Shown: piece after piece, positions 1 to 7,691 of the stretch
How positions within the stretch are numbered: the stretch's first letter is position 1
Layout of the letters: every line of letters starts with the position of its first letter
NCBI GenBank assembly: GCA_051010015.1
Contig: JBPCVZ010000415.1
Location: 1 to 19,945, forward strand
From: CAJQQK01 sp051010015
Lineage (GTDB): Bacteria; Pseudomonadota; Alphaproteobacteria; Rhizobiales; Hyphomicrobiaceae
DNA: 19,945 bases
Reading direction: 5' to 3'
Position numbers and translations under genes: made by a program
The notes under the pieces: generated by a model
The model's database searches: none
The model's input: only the letters and a program-made list of their open reading frames with translations
What the model was told of the DNA's origin: nothing

Positions 1-313
1 GGTCTTCGCCGCGGCAGGGCGCGAAACCGACACCGCAGTTGCCCATCACGGCGGTGGTCACACCGTTCTGTGAGGAGGGCGAAAGGTCCTGCCCCCACGT
101 CACCTGGCCGTCATAGTGCGTGTGCACATCGACGAACCCGGGCGTGACGAGTTTGCCGCGCGCATCAATCTCCTCGGTGCCTGATCCGGATACCTCGCCA
201 ACGGCTGCGATCCTGTCACCAGCGATGGCGACGTCACCTTCGAAGAGATCATTGCCGCTGCCGTCGGCGATGCTGCCGTTGCGGATGACGAGATCGAATG
301 CGCGCGCTGCCAT
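1..313 (-). CDS. N-acyl-D-amino-acid deacylase family amidohydrolase, N-terminal part (cut by window edge)
   Basis: The 104 visible codons read as the start of a D-aminoacylase-like amidohydrolase, a metal enzyme that removes the acyl group from N-acyl-D-amino acids. The N-terminal beta-sandwich strand (FDLVIRNGSIADGSG, about residues 5-19) leads to the metal-binding HxH in DVHTHYDGQ, followed by VTTAVMGNCGVGFAPCRGED at the edge, a stretch typical of this COG3653 group. The ATG at 313 is preceded by AAGG about 10 nt upstream. The catalytic Lys/Cys, further His and C-terminal domain lie outside the window, so substrate (D-amino acid, dihydropyrimidine or other) cannot be decided. It may be co-oriented with, but is separated by about 300 nt from, the cyclase gene upstream. 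Confidence 0.85.
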   Translation of the reverse strand, partial: MAARAFDLVIRNGSIADGSGNDLFEGDVAIAGDRIAAVGEVSGSGTEEIDARGKLVTPGFVDVHTHYDGQVTWGQDLSPSSQNGVTTAVMGNCGVGFAPCRGED

Positions 314-619
314 GCTCTGCTGCACCTTGGTTTGCTGACCGGACTTATATGGCAACGATCATCGGAGGTGACGTCCGGGCCGTCAAGCAACGAGAACGCG
401 CGTTGTCAGTCTGCGTTGGGATGACAGACTTGGTCAGTGCCATCAAACACTGCCGGCCAACAATGGGGCTGCTGTCTTCTCGCCTGACCGATTGGACCGC
501 ATAAGGGCAGTGGCGGGCGACGTGCTGGAGAACAGATCAGGCTGGGGCCTCGAGGGATGCGTCGACATGGATGTTAGCGTATGGGCAGCCGCACGCGTTG
601 CGGCTGCCCGATCGAGTTG
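314..619. other. Intergenic stretch between amidohydrolase and cyclase genes
   Basis: No convincing gene is seen in these 306 bases. A 68-codon open frame on the plus strand (298-504) has no ribosome binding site and no recognisable domain. The only structured element is the hairpin at 583-609 just behind the cyclase stop codon. The amidohydrolase promoter is presumably here, but no good -35/-10 pair was found by eye. Confidence 0.5.
583..609 (-). terminator. Hairpin terminator-like element behind the cyclase gene
   Basis: A perfect 11-bp inverted repeat (GGGCAGCCGCA / TGCGGCTGCCC) encloses a 5-nt loop and starts 10 nt after the cyclase stop codon on the minus strand. The position and GC-rich stem fit a transcription terminator or a 3'-end stabilising hairpin. 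There is no run of T after it on the minus strand, so it may need Rho or act only as an mRNA end stabiliser. Confidence 0.6.
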
Positions 620-1582
620 TTACCACAGTGCAACTGGGTTGATGATCATCTGAACAGCGCCCTTTAGGCGAGCCTGTCCTAGGACAAACATGAACTCATG
701 CACACTTTCCTTCGCAAGACGGCCGGTGTTCATGGTTTCGAGAATGTAGATACCGTTCTCTTTCAGCAATGTGACATGACCGTAAAAGACCTTGTCGCCC
801 TTGACCGGTGGCAACGCTTCCACGCCCCAGGTATCTGCCCCAACTGCCATTACGTCGAGGGACGCGAGGTACCTTGCTCCTTCGTTGCTGAGGCCTGGTT
901 GGCCTGATACCCATGCTTTCGGTTCTTTGGTGAGCTTGGCGTCGGTCCATCCGGTGTGGAGGAGGACGATGTCGCCCTTCTTGATCACCACACCCTGTGC
1001 CTTTGCAGCCGCCCTGATTTGGGGCGAACCGATGCCCTGGCCGGCTTTCATCGAGGCAACCCCGAAGTGCTTGGCCATATCAATCATGACACCACGGCCA
1101 ACCAGAGGAGGAATCGTGTGAATGCCGAGCTTCTTCAGGCCGTTCAGCGCTGCAAAATCCTTGCCGTCGTTGCAGTTGTAGTACATGCCGCCTTCGCCAA
1201 GATGGCCCAGGCCGTCGATCTGTGGGCCCATTCCCAACCAAAGCTGCAAAACGTCATCGTTGTAGACGATCGGCCAACCGAAATCCTTGCTCAGCGAACG
1301 ACCGTACTGTTGATTGGGTTGTACCACCTGCATCATCATCTTGCGCGGAGGAAAGGCTGGTATGTTGGGGTCAACGACAATGCCAAGTGGGTGAGTTTGA
1401 CCCTTCTTGATCAACTTGGCAGCTAACAGGACGCTATCAGCCGTGATCAGGTTGGCAGCACCGATCTGATCGTCCTTTCCGTATTTTGATGGTTTACAAT
1501 CCGCCCCAAGGGCAGCGGTCGCGACCAGCCCGATCATGCCGGATGCCATCGCGGCCAACGCAGCCATTCCATTTAGTCTCAT
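620..1582 (-). CDS. Exported cyclase family protein (PF04199, kynurenine formamidase-like fold)
   Basis: A 320-aa protein of the cyclase/COG1878 superfamily, which contains metal-dependent hydrolases such as bacterial kynurenine formamidase. The first 26 or so residues are a signal peptide (MRLNG, hydrophobic stretch, cleavage near ALG-AD), so it probably acts in the periplasm. The family core includes QLWLGMGPQIDGLGHLGEGG (about 113-132) and the following MYYN. This corresponds to the usual HxGTHxDxPxH metal motif but in the degenerate QxDGLxH form seen in a large environmental subfamily. Start choice: ATG at 1582 has AGGAG 9 nt upstream and gives a proper signal peptide; an in-frame codon at 1633 adds 17 unconvincing residues. 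A hairpin follows the stop. Substrate unknown. Confidence 0.85.
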   Translation of the reverse strand: MRLNGMAALAAMASGMIGLVATAALGADCKPSKYGKDDQIGAANLITADSVLLAAKLIKKGQTHPLGIVVDPNIPAFPPRKMMMQVVQPNQQYGRSLSKDFGWPIVYNDDVLQLWLGMGPQIDGLGHLGEGGMYYNCNDGKDFAALNGLKKLGIHTIPPLVGRGVMIDMAKHFGVASMKAGQGIGSPQIRAAAKAQGVVIKKGDIVLLHTGWTDAKLTKEPKAWVSGQPGLSNEGARYLASLDVMAVGADTWGVEALPPVKGDKVFYGHVTLLKENGIYILETMNTGRLAKESVHEFMFVLGQARLKGAVQMIINPVALW

Positions 1583-2110
1583 TCTTGAATACTCCTGATG
1601 CAAACGCCCGGGATTGTGGACGTATCTTATCAATCTAACCCAATCATCTGCTACGCGCGAAAATCGGCCTTAGCCACGCGCAAAGACGAGAGATTCGAAA
1701 CTATTTTGCGGGATCGATACGGCATTATTGCGTGCCCTTCATTGCCGGCGTGATGACAATCGGCGCTGCGGGTCGGACGCTCGGCAGGTACTGACAATGG
1801 CGCTCCAGATATTGCCGATCAGATCAGAGCAACGAGGGAGCAAGCAGCTAAGCGCAAGCGTGTTTCCGCTCCAGATCGCAATCGTATTTCAAATGCTTTT
1901 GTCCATGAGGGTTTCACGGCAAGTTTTGAGCTACAGTCGAGCTGACTCGAGCTTCCTCACAGCACTATCTATTCCCCTCCGATACCGCATTAACCGAAAC
2001 GTACCACGCCCTTTGCCATCCGCATCCTTCCCCGCGCCCTCACGACCGGCTAACATCGCCCCTGCAAATCAACCGCCGCGCTGCCATCGGCAGCCCCAGC
2101 GAGGTCGCCC
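1583..2110. other. 528-nt divergent intergenic region
   Basis: Lies between the divergent cyclase and PPOX genes and must hold both promoters. Base composition is visibly poorer in GC than the flanking genes around 1600-2000. A 176-codon plus-strand frame (1728-2258) overlaps the start of the PPOX gene in another frame, lacks a ribosome binding site and shows no domain, so it is not called. A short open frame at 1757-1945 reads more like protein but is AT-rich at third positions and has no start; it could be a gene relic. Nothing else was recognised. Confidence 0.4.
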
Positions 2111-2746
2111 ATGCCGTATCAGCCAACCGATGTCGTCACCCGCGAGGAAGAGTTCCGCTCGAAGTTCGTCGAGGCGCACGCGACGCAGCAGGCCAAGATC
2201 ATCGACCATATCGACGACCTGTGCCGGACGTGGATCGAGCGCTCGCCGTTTCTGGTAATGTCAACGGTGGATGGACAAGGCGGCCTCGACGTGTCGCCGA
2301 AAGGGGACCCGGCCGGTTTCGTCAAGGTGATCGACAAGACGACACTCGCCGTTCCCGACCGGCCCGGCAATCACCGCTTTGACGGGTTTAGCAACATCCT
2401 CGAGACGGGACGCATCGGACTGGTGTTCCTGGTACCGAACCGCAACGAGGTGGTGCGCGTCAACGGCTCGGCGCAGGTCGTGCGCGACCAGGCGCTGCGC
2501 GACGCCATGGCGATCAAGGGCCGCGTGCCGGACTTCGCCATCCTGGTGCGCGTCGAAGAGGCGTTCTTTCATTGCGGCAAGGCGATCATCCGTTCGGGCC
2601 TGTGGGCGCCGGACAAGGCGGCGAGCATCGAGGGGCTGCCGAGCTATGCATCGGCGATCATGACGCACTCGCAAGTCGACATGCCGATGGCGGCACTCGA
2701 GCAGCGCTTGAAGAACAACGACGAGAACCGGCTCTATGACGAGTAG
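2111..2746 (+). CDS. Pyridoxamine 5'-phosphate oxidase family (PPOX) flavin-binding protein
   Basis: A 211-aa protein of the split-barrel FMN-binding family, of the MSMEG_1061-like type (usually about 200 aa). Recognisable family segments are the first barrel strand with SPFLVMSTVDGQGGLDVSPK (about 45-64), RPGNHRFDGFSN (84-95), LVFLVPNRNEVVRVNGSAQV (104-123) and the C-terminal AFFHCGKAIIRSGLW (151-165). These proteins bind FMN or F420-like cofactors and are mostly uncharacterised oxidoreductases of the cytoplasm; true pyridoxamine phosphate oxidase (PdxH) is a different branch, so no vitamin B6 role should be assumed. A GAGG lies just upstream of the ATG. It is followed at 166 nt by a DedA-like gene on the same strand. 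Confidence 0.87.
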   Translation: MPYQPTDVVTREEEFRSKFVEAHATQQAKIIDHIDDLCRTWIERSPFLVMSTVDGQGGLDVSPKGDPAGFVKVIDKTTLAVPDRPGNHRFDGFSNILETGRIGLVFLVPNRNEVVRVNGSAQVVRDQALRDAMAIKGRVPDFAILVRVEEAFFHCGKAIIRSGLWAPDKAASIEGLPSYASAIMTHSQVDMPMAALEQRLKNNDENRLYDE

Positions 2747-2760
2747 GCCGGTGCATGCGC

Positions 2761-2801
2761 CTGAATGCACCTGATGCGCCCTGATGCGCCCGGGGGGGGG
2801 G
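2761..2801. repeat. Short 10-bp tandem repeats followed by a run of ten G
   Basis: Three adjoining 10-mers (CTGAATGCAC, CTGATGCGCC, CTGATGCGCC) end in C followed by ten consecutive G (2792-2801) and GCGC. The GCGCCC/GGGCGC sequences could pair as a hairpin, which would sit behind the PPOX gene as a possible terminator. The tract lies between the PPOX stop and the likely DedA start. Long G runs are prone to slippage in replication and in sequencing, so the exact length is uncertain. Confidence 0.6.
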
Positions 2802-2912
2802 CGCAAGCATGTGTCGCATGCCCCCTTTCGCCGCGACCGCTCCTGTGGCAATGATCCTGGCGAAGCTGGGGCGAAGACGCTACCGGCGCCCCACTCGCCT
2901 TGGAGCCTATTG

Positions 2913-3515
2913 TTGCCGATACCTACTGATCTCGCGTCATTCCTCGATCTCGTGCGTGAGCACGGCACCGCGGTCTATTCCATCGTGTTCGCCTACGCCG
3001 TGTCGCACGCCCTGCTGGTCACGCTGTTTGCTGGCTTTGCGGCGCATGCCGGGGCATTGTCCTTCGCACCGCTGGTCGTGGTGTGCTGGATCGGCAGCTT
3101 CCTCGGCGACATCATCCGGTTCTGGCTCGGGCGCCGCTTCGGCAAGAGCCTGCTCAGCAACTACCCCAAGCTGGAGCGCGCGATGCGAGTCGTGATCCGG
3201 CTGACCGACAACCACTATCTGTGGATGATCCTGGCACATCGCTATCCGCACGGCATTCGCGGCGTCGCCGGCCTCGCCTACGGTATGTCGAGCCTGTCAT
3301 GGGCCACGTTCGTGCCGATCAACCTGGTTGCCTCGGGCCTGTGGGCCGTGACCATCGTGTCGATCGGGTATGGCTTCGGGCAGTTTTCCGAGAAGGCGCT
3401 TCAAGACGCGTCATCAGGTGTGGGCATTGCGATGCTGGTCGGCTTCCTGGCGCTGTCGTGGTACCTCAGCCGGCGGCTGGAGCGCCTGATCGAGCAGGAA
3501 GAGCCGAGCAGCTAG
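2913..3515 (+). CDS. DedA/SNARE-associated (VTT domain) membrane protein
   Basis: About 200 aa with roughly four to five hydrophobic segments: YSIVFAYAVSHALLVTLFAGFAAHAG, FAPLVVVCWIGSFLGDIIRFWLG, FVPINLVASGLWAVTIVSIGYGFG and GIAMLVGFLALSWYLS. The pattern GSFLGDIIRFWLGRRFG followed later by HRYPHGIRGVAGLAYGMSS matches the DedA/VTT family (half-helices around G..GD..RF..GR and R..PG.R), a group of flippase-like envelope proteins. The open frame extends back to 2784, but residues encoded before 2913 are polar and unlike DedA. A TTG at 2913 (or 2910) has GGAG 7 nt upstream, so this start is preferred; it is not certain. It runs convergent to the hydrolase gene, with 26 nt between stop codons. Confidence 0.75.
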   Translation: MPIPTDLASFLDLVREHGTAVYSIVFAYAVSHALLVTLFAGFAAHAGALSFAPLVVVCWIGSFLGDIIRFWLGRRFGKSLLSNYPKLERAMRVVIRLTDNHYLWMILAHRYPHGIRGVAGLAYGMSSLSWATFVPINLVASGLWAVTIVSIGYGFGQFSEKALQDASSGVGIAMLVGFLALSWYLSRRLERLIEQEEPSS

Positions 3516-3541
3516 ACCCGCCCGTAAGCCAATATTTCGGC

Positions 3542-4480
3542 TCAAGCAAGCCCGGCCTTGATCGCGGCGGAGACTTCGGCGAAGGCGTCGAAGGTCTGCG
3601 GGTTGACGCGGGCCATGTTGAGGAAGCCGTGAATCTGGCCATCGTAGCATCTGTAGGTGCAGGCGGTGCCCGCCGCCTCGAGGGCGTCGGCGTAGGCGCG
3701 GCCTTCATCGCGTAGCGGGTCATAGCCCGCCGTCATGACGAACGCCGGCGCGAGGCCGGAAAGGTCGGCGGCGTGGATCGGCGCGGCGCGCCAGTCGCGC
3801 TGGTCTTCCTGTTTGGTCAGATAGAGGTCGCGGAACCAGGCCATGGTAGCGGTTTTGACCGGCGGCCTGGCGCCATTCTCGGCATAGGACGGCCGCGTCA
3901 AGTCGAAGTCGGTGACCGGATAGAGCAGCGCCTGGAACGCGACCTTGGGGCCGCCGTCTCGCGCGGCGATGGCGACGACGGCAGCGAGGTTGCCACCGGC
4001 GCTGTCGCCGGCGACGGCGAGGCGGTCCGCGTCGACACCGAGATCGGCGGCGTTGTCGGCGACCCAGCGCGTGGCGGCAACGGCATCGTCGACGGCGGCG
4101 GGAAAGACGTGCTCCGGGGCGAGGCGGTAATCGACGGAGATGAGCGTCGCGCCGGAGCGGGCGGCGAGCTCACGGCACACGGTGTCGTGCGATTCGAGGT
4201 CGCCGATGACCCAGCCGCCGCCGTGGAAGTAGACGATCACCGGCTGCAGGGTGCCGGCTTCGAGCGGCGTCGCGCGGTAGAGGCGCAGCGCAACGTCGCC
4301 GGCCGGACCGGGCATGACGAGGTTACGGCTTTCGGCAATGTCGATCGGATCGGGCTGTAGCGCCTTACGGCTGTTGACGTAGGCCTCACGGCACTCGGGC
4401 ACGGTCATCTCTTCGAAGGATGGACGGCCGGCTTCGGCGATCAGATCGAGGACGGCTTGTGCACCGGGGTGAAGCGTCAT
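3542..4480 (-). CDS. Alpha/beta hydrolase of the hormone-sensitive lipase (family IV) type
   Basis: A complete 312-aa carboxylesterase-like enzyme. The oxyanion motif HGGGW is at 86-90, the nucleophile elbow GDSAGGN places the catalytic Ser at 160, and Asp254 (in YDPLRDEG) and His284 (in QIHGF) complete the triad. DYRLAPEHVFPA (117-128) is a hallmark of the HSL/family IV group. No signal peptide is seen, so it is cytoplasmic. Such enzymes hydrolyse short to medium acyl esters; the natural substrate cannot be told. GAGGAAG lies about 8 nt upstream of the ATG. It lies 116 nt downstream of the histidine kinase gene on the same strand and could be read from that operon, although its function does not obviously fit. 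Confidence 0.93.
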   Translation of the reverse strand: MTLHPGAQAVLDLIAEAGRPSFEEMTVPECREAYVNSRKALQPDPIDIAESRNLVMPGPAGDVALRLYRATPLEAGTLQPVIVYFHGGGWVIGDLESHDTVCRELAARSGATLISVDYRLAPEHVFPAAVDDAVAATRWVADNAADLGVDADRLAVAGDSAGGNLAAVVAIAARDGGPKVAFQALLYPVTDFDLTRPSYAENGARPPVKTATMAWFRDLYLTKQEDQRDWRAAPIHAADLSGLAPAFVMTAGYDPLRDEGRAYADALEAAGTACTYRCYDGQIHGFLNMARVNPQTFDAFAEVSAAIKAGLA

Positions 4481-4596
4481 GGCGGGACTTCCTCAAGGCT
4501 TGTCGGTGGTGTTCAGGCGGATATCAGCCCGGCGCGCAGCTTATCGCCGGCCGGCCGGAGATGGCAATGCTGTGGGCGCTTGGATCGGCGTCATGA

Positions 4597-6171
4597 TCAA
4601 GCGGTGGCGAAGGCCTGACGATCGGGGATGTCGATTCGGAAGGTGGCGCCGGCGTCGCTGTCGAGCAGCGTGATGGTGCCGCCGTGGGCCCGTATCAACT
4701 CCGCCGAAATGGCGAGGCCAAGACCGCTGCCGCCCTTGCGCGCGCCGCCCTTGAACGCCTGGAAAAGATGCTCGCGCGCTTTCGCCGGCACGCCGGGGCC
4801 GTCGTCGCTCAGTTCGATGATGGTGCACAAGCCCTCGCGGCGAGCGGAGATCGTGATCTGGCTGCGCGGCGGCGGTTGGCCGTGCTGCTTGGTGAGCGCC
4901 GCGCGCTGGCTCTCGATGGCCTGGGCGGCGTTGCGCGCGAGGTTGTTGAGGACGCGGTAGAGATGGTCGCGGTCGGCATCGACCTGGACGGTCGGCGAGA
5001 GCACGGTGCGCCAGTCAATTTCGTCGCTCGGCAGGCCGAGGCCGTCGGCGATGTCGTTGATTAGGGGCGCAAGCGCGAACAGCTCGCGCCGCGGCGTTGC
5101 CTCCTCGGCGCGGCCGAAGCGTAGCGTGTCGTTGCAGAAATTGATGGCGCGGTCGAGCGAGGCGATCAGTTTGGGGGCAAAGCGCTGGACGCTCGGGTCG
5201 GGCAGTTCGCCGAGGCGGTCGGATATGAGCTGGGCGCTGGCCAGCATATTGCGCAGATCGTGATTGATCTTCGAAACCGCGAGACCGAGTTCGGCGAGAC
5301 GCTTGCGCTGGTGCAGCAGCTGGTTGAGTTGCGTCTGCATGCTGGCGAGTTCGGTTTCAGCGACACCGATCTCGTCGCCGCGGTCTCCGGGCGCGATAAT
5401 GCGGCCGGGATCTTCCGGATTTTCGCCGAAATGCACCATGTTCTCGGTGATCCGCATCATCGGGCGAACCAGGACCTGGATGAGGGTGAGGTATACGGCG
5501 GCGGCGGCAATGACGGAAATGATGATCGAGAGGCCGAGAACGTTGAGGCCGTGGCGGATCATATCCGCGCGCAGCGACGCCTCAGGCAGCACGACCTCGA
5601 CAAAATCGTCGGATTTGGTTGCCGCGTTGCCCGACTGCAGCGGGCCGTAGACGACGAGCAGGCGGTCGCTTGGCGCGACGAAGACATAGAGCGCATCGCC
5701 GATCAGGCCGAGTCGCTTGCCGATCTGGCCCCAGAACCCGTCCGGCTGCATGCCGCGCAAATCGAATGACGCGTCGACAACAAGCTGGCCATCGGACGGC
5801 AGCACCAGGAGGCGCGTATCGGCCTTCTTGGTCGCGACGGCACGAACCTGGGCCGTGCGCAGCAACTCTCGGCGCACCGTTGCCGGCACGACGCCGCTGC
5901 TGCTCGCTTCTGCGGCGAGCGAGGCGAGGCGGGCGGCTTCGAGCCGGTTCTGCAGCCAGTTGAGGCGGAAACTCGCGATCGAGGGGACGAAGACCAGGAC
6001 TTCCGCGAGCATGACGAAGAGCAGCGTGATGACGAGCAGTTTTGTCGGCAGGCGCAGCCCGAACAAGCGCGCGCGCAACCGCGCGAGCGGGCCAGGCCGG
6101 GGCGCCTCTGGCGCGTCCGGTCCGTCCTGATCCGCACGTTCTTCGATGCGATGTTCAGCTGTGTCCTGCAA
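4597..6171 (-). CDS. Membrane sensor histidine kinase (HAMP-HisKA-HATPase)
   Basis: 524 aa, two transmembrane helices (about 43-67 and 208-233) enclosing a periplasmic sensor region of about 140 residues with no recognised fold. A HAMP-like linker (about 233-290, with VRPMMRITENMVHFG and DEIGVAETEL) leads to the phospho-acceptor box SKINHDLRNML with His304. The ATP-binding domain shows the N box NNLARNAAQA (409-418), G1 DDGPGVP (456-462) and G2 GGSGLGLAI (480-488). The start appears to be TTG at 6171 with AGGA 5 nt upstream; no better ATG lies in frame. It is the last gene of a four-gene run, 38 nt after the flavoprotein stop. No response regulator gene is visible, so its partner is elsewhere. 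Confidence 0.92.
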   Translation of the reverse strand: MQDTAEHRIEERADQDGPDAPEAPRPGPLARLRARLFGLRLPTKLLVITLLFVMLAEVLVFVPSIASFRLNWLQNRLEAARLASLAAEASSSGVVPATVRRELLRTAQVRAVATKKADTRLLVLPSDGQLVVDASFDLRGMQPDGFWGQIGKRLGLIGDALYVFVAPSDRLLVVYGPLQSGNAATKSDDFVEVVLPEASLRADMIRHGLNVLGLSIIISVIAAAAVYLTLIQVLVRPMMRITENMVHFGENPEDPGRIIAPGDRGDEIGVAETELASMQTQLNQLLHQRKRLAELGLAVSKINHDLRNMLASAQLISDRLGELPDPSVQRFAPKLIASLDRAINFCNDTLRFGRAEEATPRRELFALAPLINDIADGLGLPSDEIDWRTVLSPTVQVDADRDHLYRVLNNLARNAAQAIESQRAALTKQHGQPPPRSQITISARREGLCTIIELSDDGPGVPAKAREHLFQAFKGGARKGGSGLGLAISAELIRAHGGTITLLDSDAGATFRIDIPDRQAFATA

Positions 6172-6209
6172 TCAAATCCTTTGCGCGTTGCACTCCTTCC
6201 TGGCCCGCA

Positions 6210-7691
6210 CTAACCGAGCGCCTTCAGCCACCCGATCACCTTGCGCACCGCGGTATTGCTCGCAGCCGTTGCGTATTGGCGATAGGCGACCCGCTTGTTG
6301 ACCTCGGACAGCGTCGGGTACGGCGATATCCAGCTCATCATAGCCGCAATCTTCATCTTCTGCGAGATCGCCAACGACCACATCTGAATGAGTTCACCGG
6401 CATGGGCACCGACGATCGAGGCTCCCAGGACACGGCCCTTCCTGCCAACGATGACCTTGACCAGGCCTTTTGTGGTGCGATCGGCCTGGGCGCGATCGTT
6501 TTCGTGCATCGGCCAGCGCAGCACATTAACCTTGCCGTGCTTTTCACGGGCAGCGTCCTCGGATAGGCCGACATGGGCTATTTCCGGCGAGGTGTAGGTC
6601 ACCCACGGCACCGTGGCGTTGTCGACTTTGGCCCAGAACATCTGGAACAGGGCGCGGCGAATGACGATGCCGGCATGGTAGTTGGCGACGTGGGTGAACT
6701 GCAGGCCGCCGGTACAATCGCCGATCGCGAAGACCTTGCGGTTCGACGTGACGAGGCCGGCGTCGACCTTGATGCCACCGCGCTCATACGCGATGCCCGC
6801 CTTGTCGAGTTCGAGGCCGTCGAGGTTCGGCTTGCGGCCGACCGCCATCAGAAGATGCGTGCCATTGACAGTTTCCTGACCGGCATCGGTCTTGATGGTG
6901 ACGGTGATGTGGCCGTTGGTGCCCTCGACTTTCTCGACCATCGCGCCTTCGCGGATGTCGACGCCTTCGCAGCGAACGGCTTCGAGCACGACGGTCGCCA
7001 ACTCCGGATCATCCTTGCCCATCGCCTTGAGGCCCTCGAGCACCGTCACCCGGGAGCCGAGGCGGCGATGCGCCTGCGCCATTTCCATGCCGATCGGACC
7101 ACCGCCGACGATGATCAGGTGGTCGAGTTTCTCGCGGTTGTCGAACAGCGTCTCGTTGGTGAAATACGGTGTTTCTTCGAGGCCGGGGATCGGCGGCACA
7201 AACGGTGTCGACCCGGTCGCGACGATGAAACGACGCGCCTTGATGAGGTGGTCGCCGGCACGGACGGTGGCCTTGTCGACGAAGCTGCCGGCAGCTTGGA
7301 TGACGGTGACGCCGAGACCGGAGAAGCGCTCGACCGAATCGTTGGGCTCGATCGCCGCGATGACGCTTTTGACGTGCTCGTTGACGGCGGCATAGTCGAT
7401 CTCTGGCTCGACCGGCGCGATACCGAACGGCTTGCCGGTGCGCATGGTGTGGGCATAGCGCCCGGCCGCGATCATTGCCTTGGAAGGAACACAGCCATAG
7501 TTGAGACAGTCGCCGCCCATCTTGTGCTTTTCGAGCAGCACGACGTGAACGCCGAAGGCGGCAGCCGCAGCCGCCACCGAGAGCCCGCCCGAGCCAGCGC
7601 CGATGACGCACAAATCCGCTTCGATGGTGTCGCGCGGCTCGGATATGGACAGTGGCTCGCCGCCACCACCCGTCGGGTTAAGCTGCTGCAT
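6210..7691 (-). CDS. MerA/dihydrolipoamide dehydrogenase-like FAD disulfide oxidoreductase
   Basis: 493-aa class I pyridine nucleotide-disulfide oxidoreductase. It has the FAD-binding GAGSGG (31-36), the redox disulfide GGDCLNYGCVPSK (Cys62, Cys67), the NAD(P)H-binding GGGPIG (196-201) and the second FAD motif FAIGD (321-325), then a dimerisation domain. In Lpd and glutathione reductase the C terminus carries a catalytic His in HxHPTxxE; here the segment reads ISPYPTLSE, with Tyr458 in that place as in MerA. However, the C-terminal Cys pair of mercuric reductase and the N-terminal heavy-metal domain are missing, so mercury reduction is unlikely. The gene overlaps the preceding VTT gene by 14 nt, implying translational coupling. 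In some bacteria the two are fused in one protein. The true electron acceptor is unknown. Confidence 0.9.
   Translation of the reverse strand: MQQLNPTGGGGEPLSISEPRDTIEADLCVIGAGSGGLSVAAAAAAFGVHVVLLEKHKMGGDCLNYGCVPSKAMIAAGRYAHTMRTGKPFGIAPVEPEIDYAAVNEHVKSVIAAIEPNDSVERFSGLGVTVIQAAGSFVDKATVRAGDHLIKARRFIVATGSTPFVPPIPGLEETPYFTNETLFDNREKLDHLIIVGGGPIGMEMAQAHRRLGSRVTVLEGLKAMGKDDPELATVVLEAVRCEGVDIREGAMVEKVEGTNGHITVTIKTDAGQETVNGTHLLMAVGRKPNLDGLELDKAGIAYERGGIKVDAGLVTSNRKVFAIGDCTGGLQFTHVANYHAGIVIRRALFQMFWAKVDNATVPWVTYTSPEIAHVGLSEDAAREKHGKVNVLRWPMHENDRAQADRTTKGLVKVIVGRKGRVLGASIVGAHAGELIQMWSLAISQKMKIAAMMSWISPYPTLSEVNKRVAYRQYATAASNTAVRKVIGWLKALG

Noticed and set aside
1728..2258. 176-codon plus-strand open frame upstream of and overlapping the PPOX gene
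   Set aside because: No ribosome binding site, Arg/Ser/Pro-rich in its second half where it is a shadow of the PPOX gene, and no recognisable family.
2111..2746. Calling the PPOX protein pdxH
   Set aside because: Sequence blocks match the MSMEG_1061-like branch rather than pyridoxamine phosphate oxidase.
4547..4558. CCGGCCGGCCGG palindrome as a terminator behind the kinase gene
   Set aside because: It is a simple alternating GC run with no room for a loop and no T run, common by chance at this base composition.
6210..7691. Annotation as true mercuric reductase (merA)
   Set aside because: The C-terminal vicinal cysteines and the N-terminal metal-binding domain are absent, and no other mer genes are nearby.
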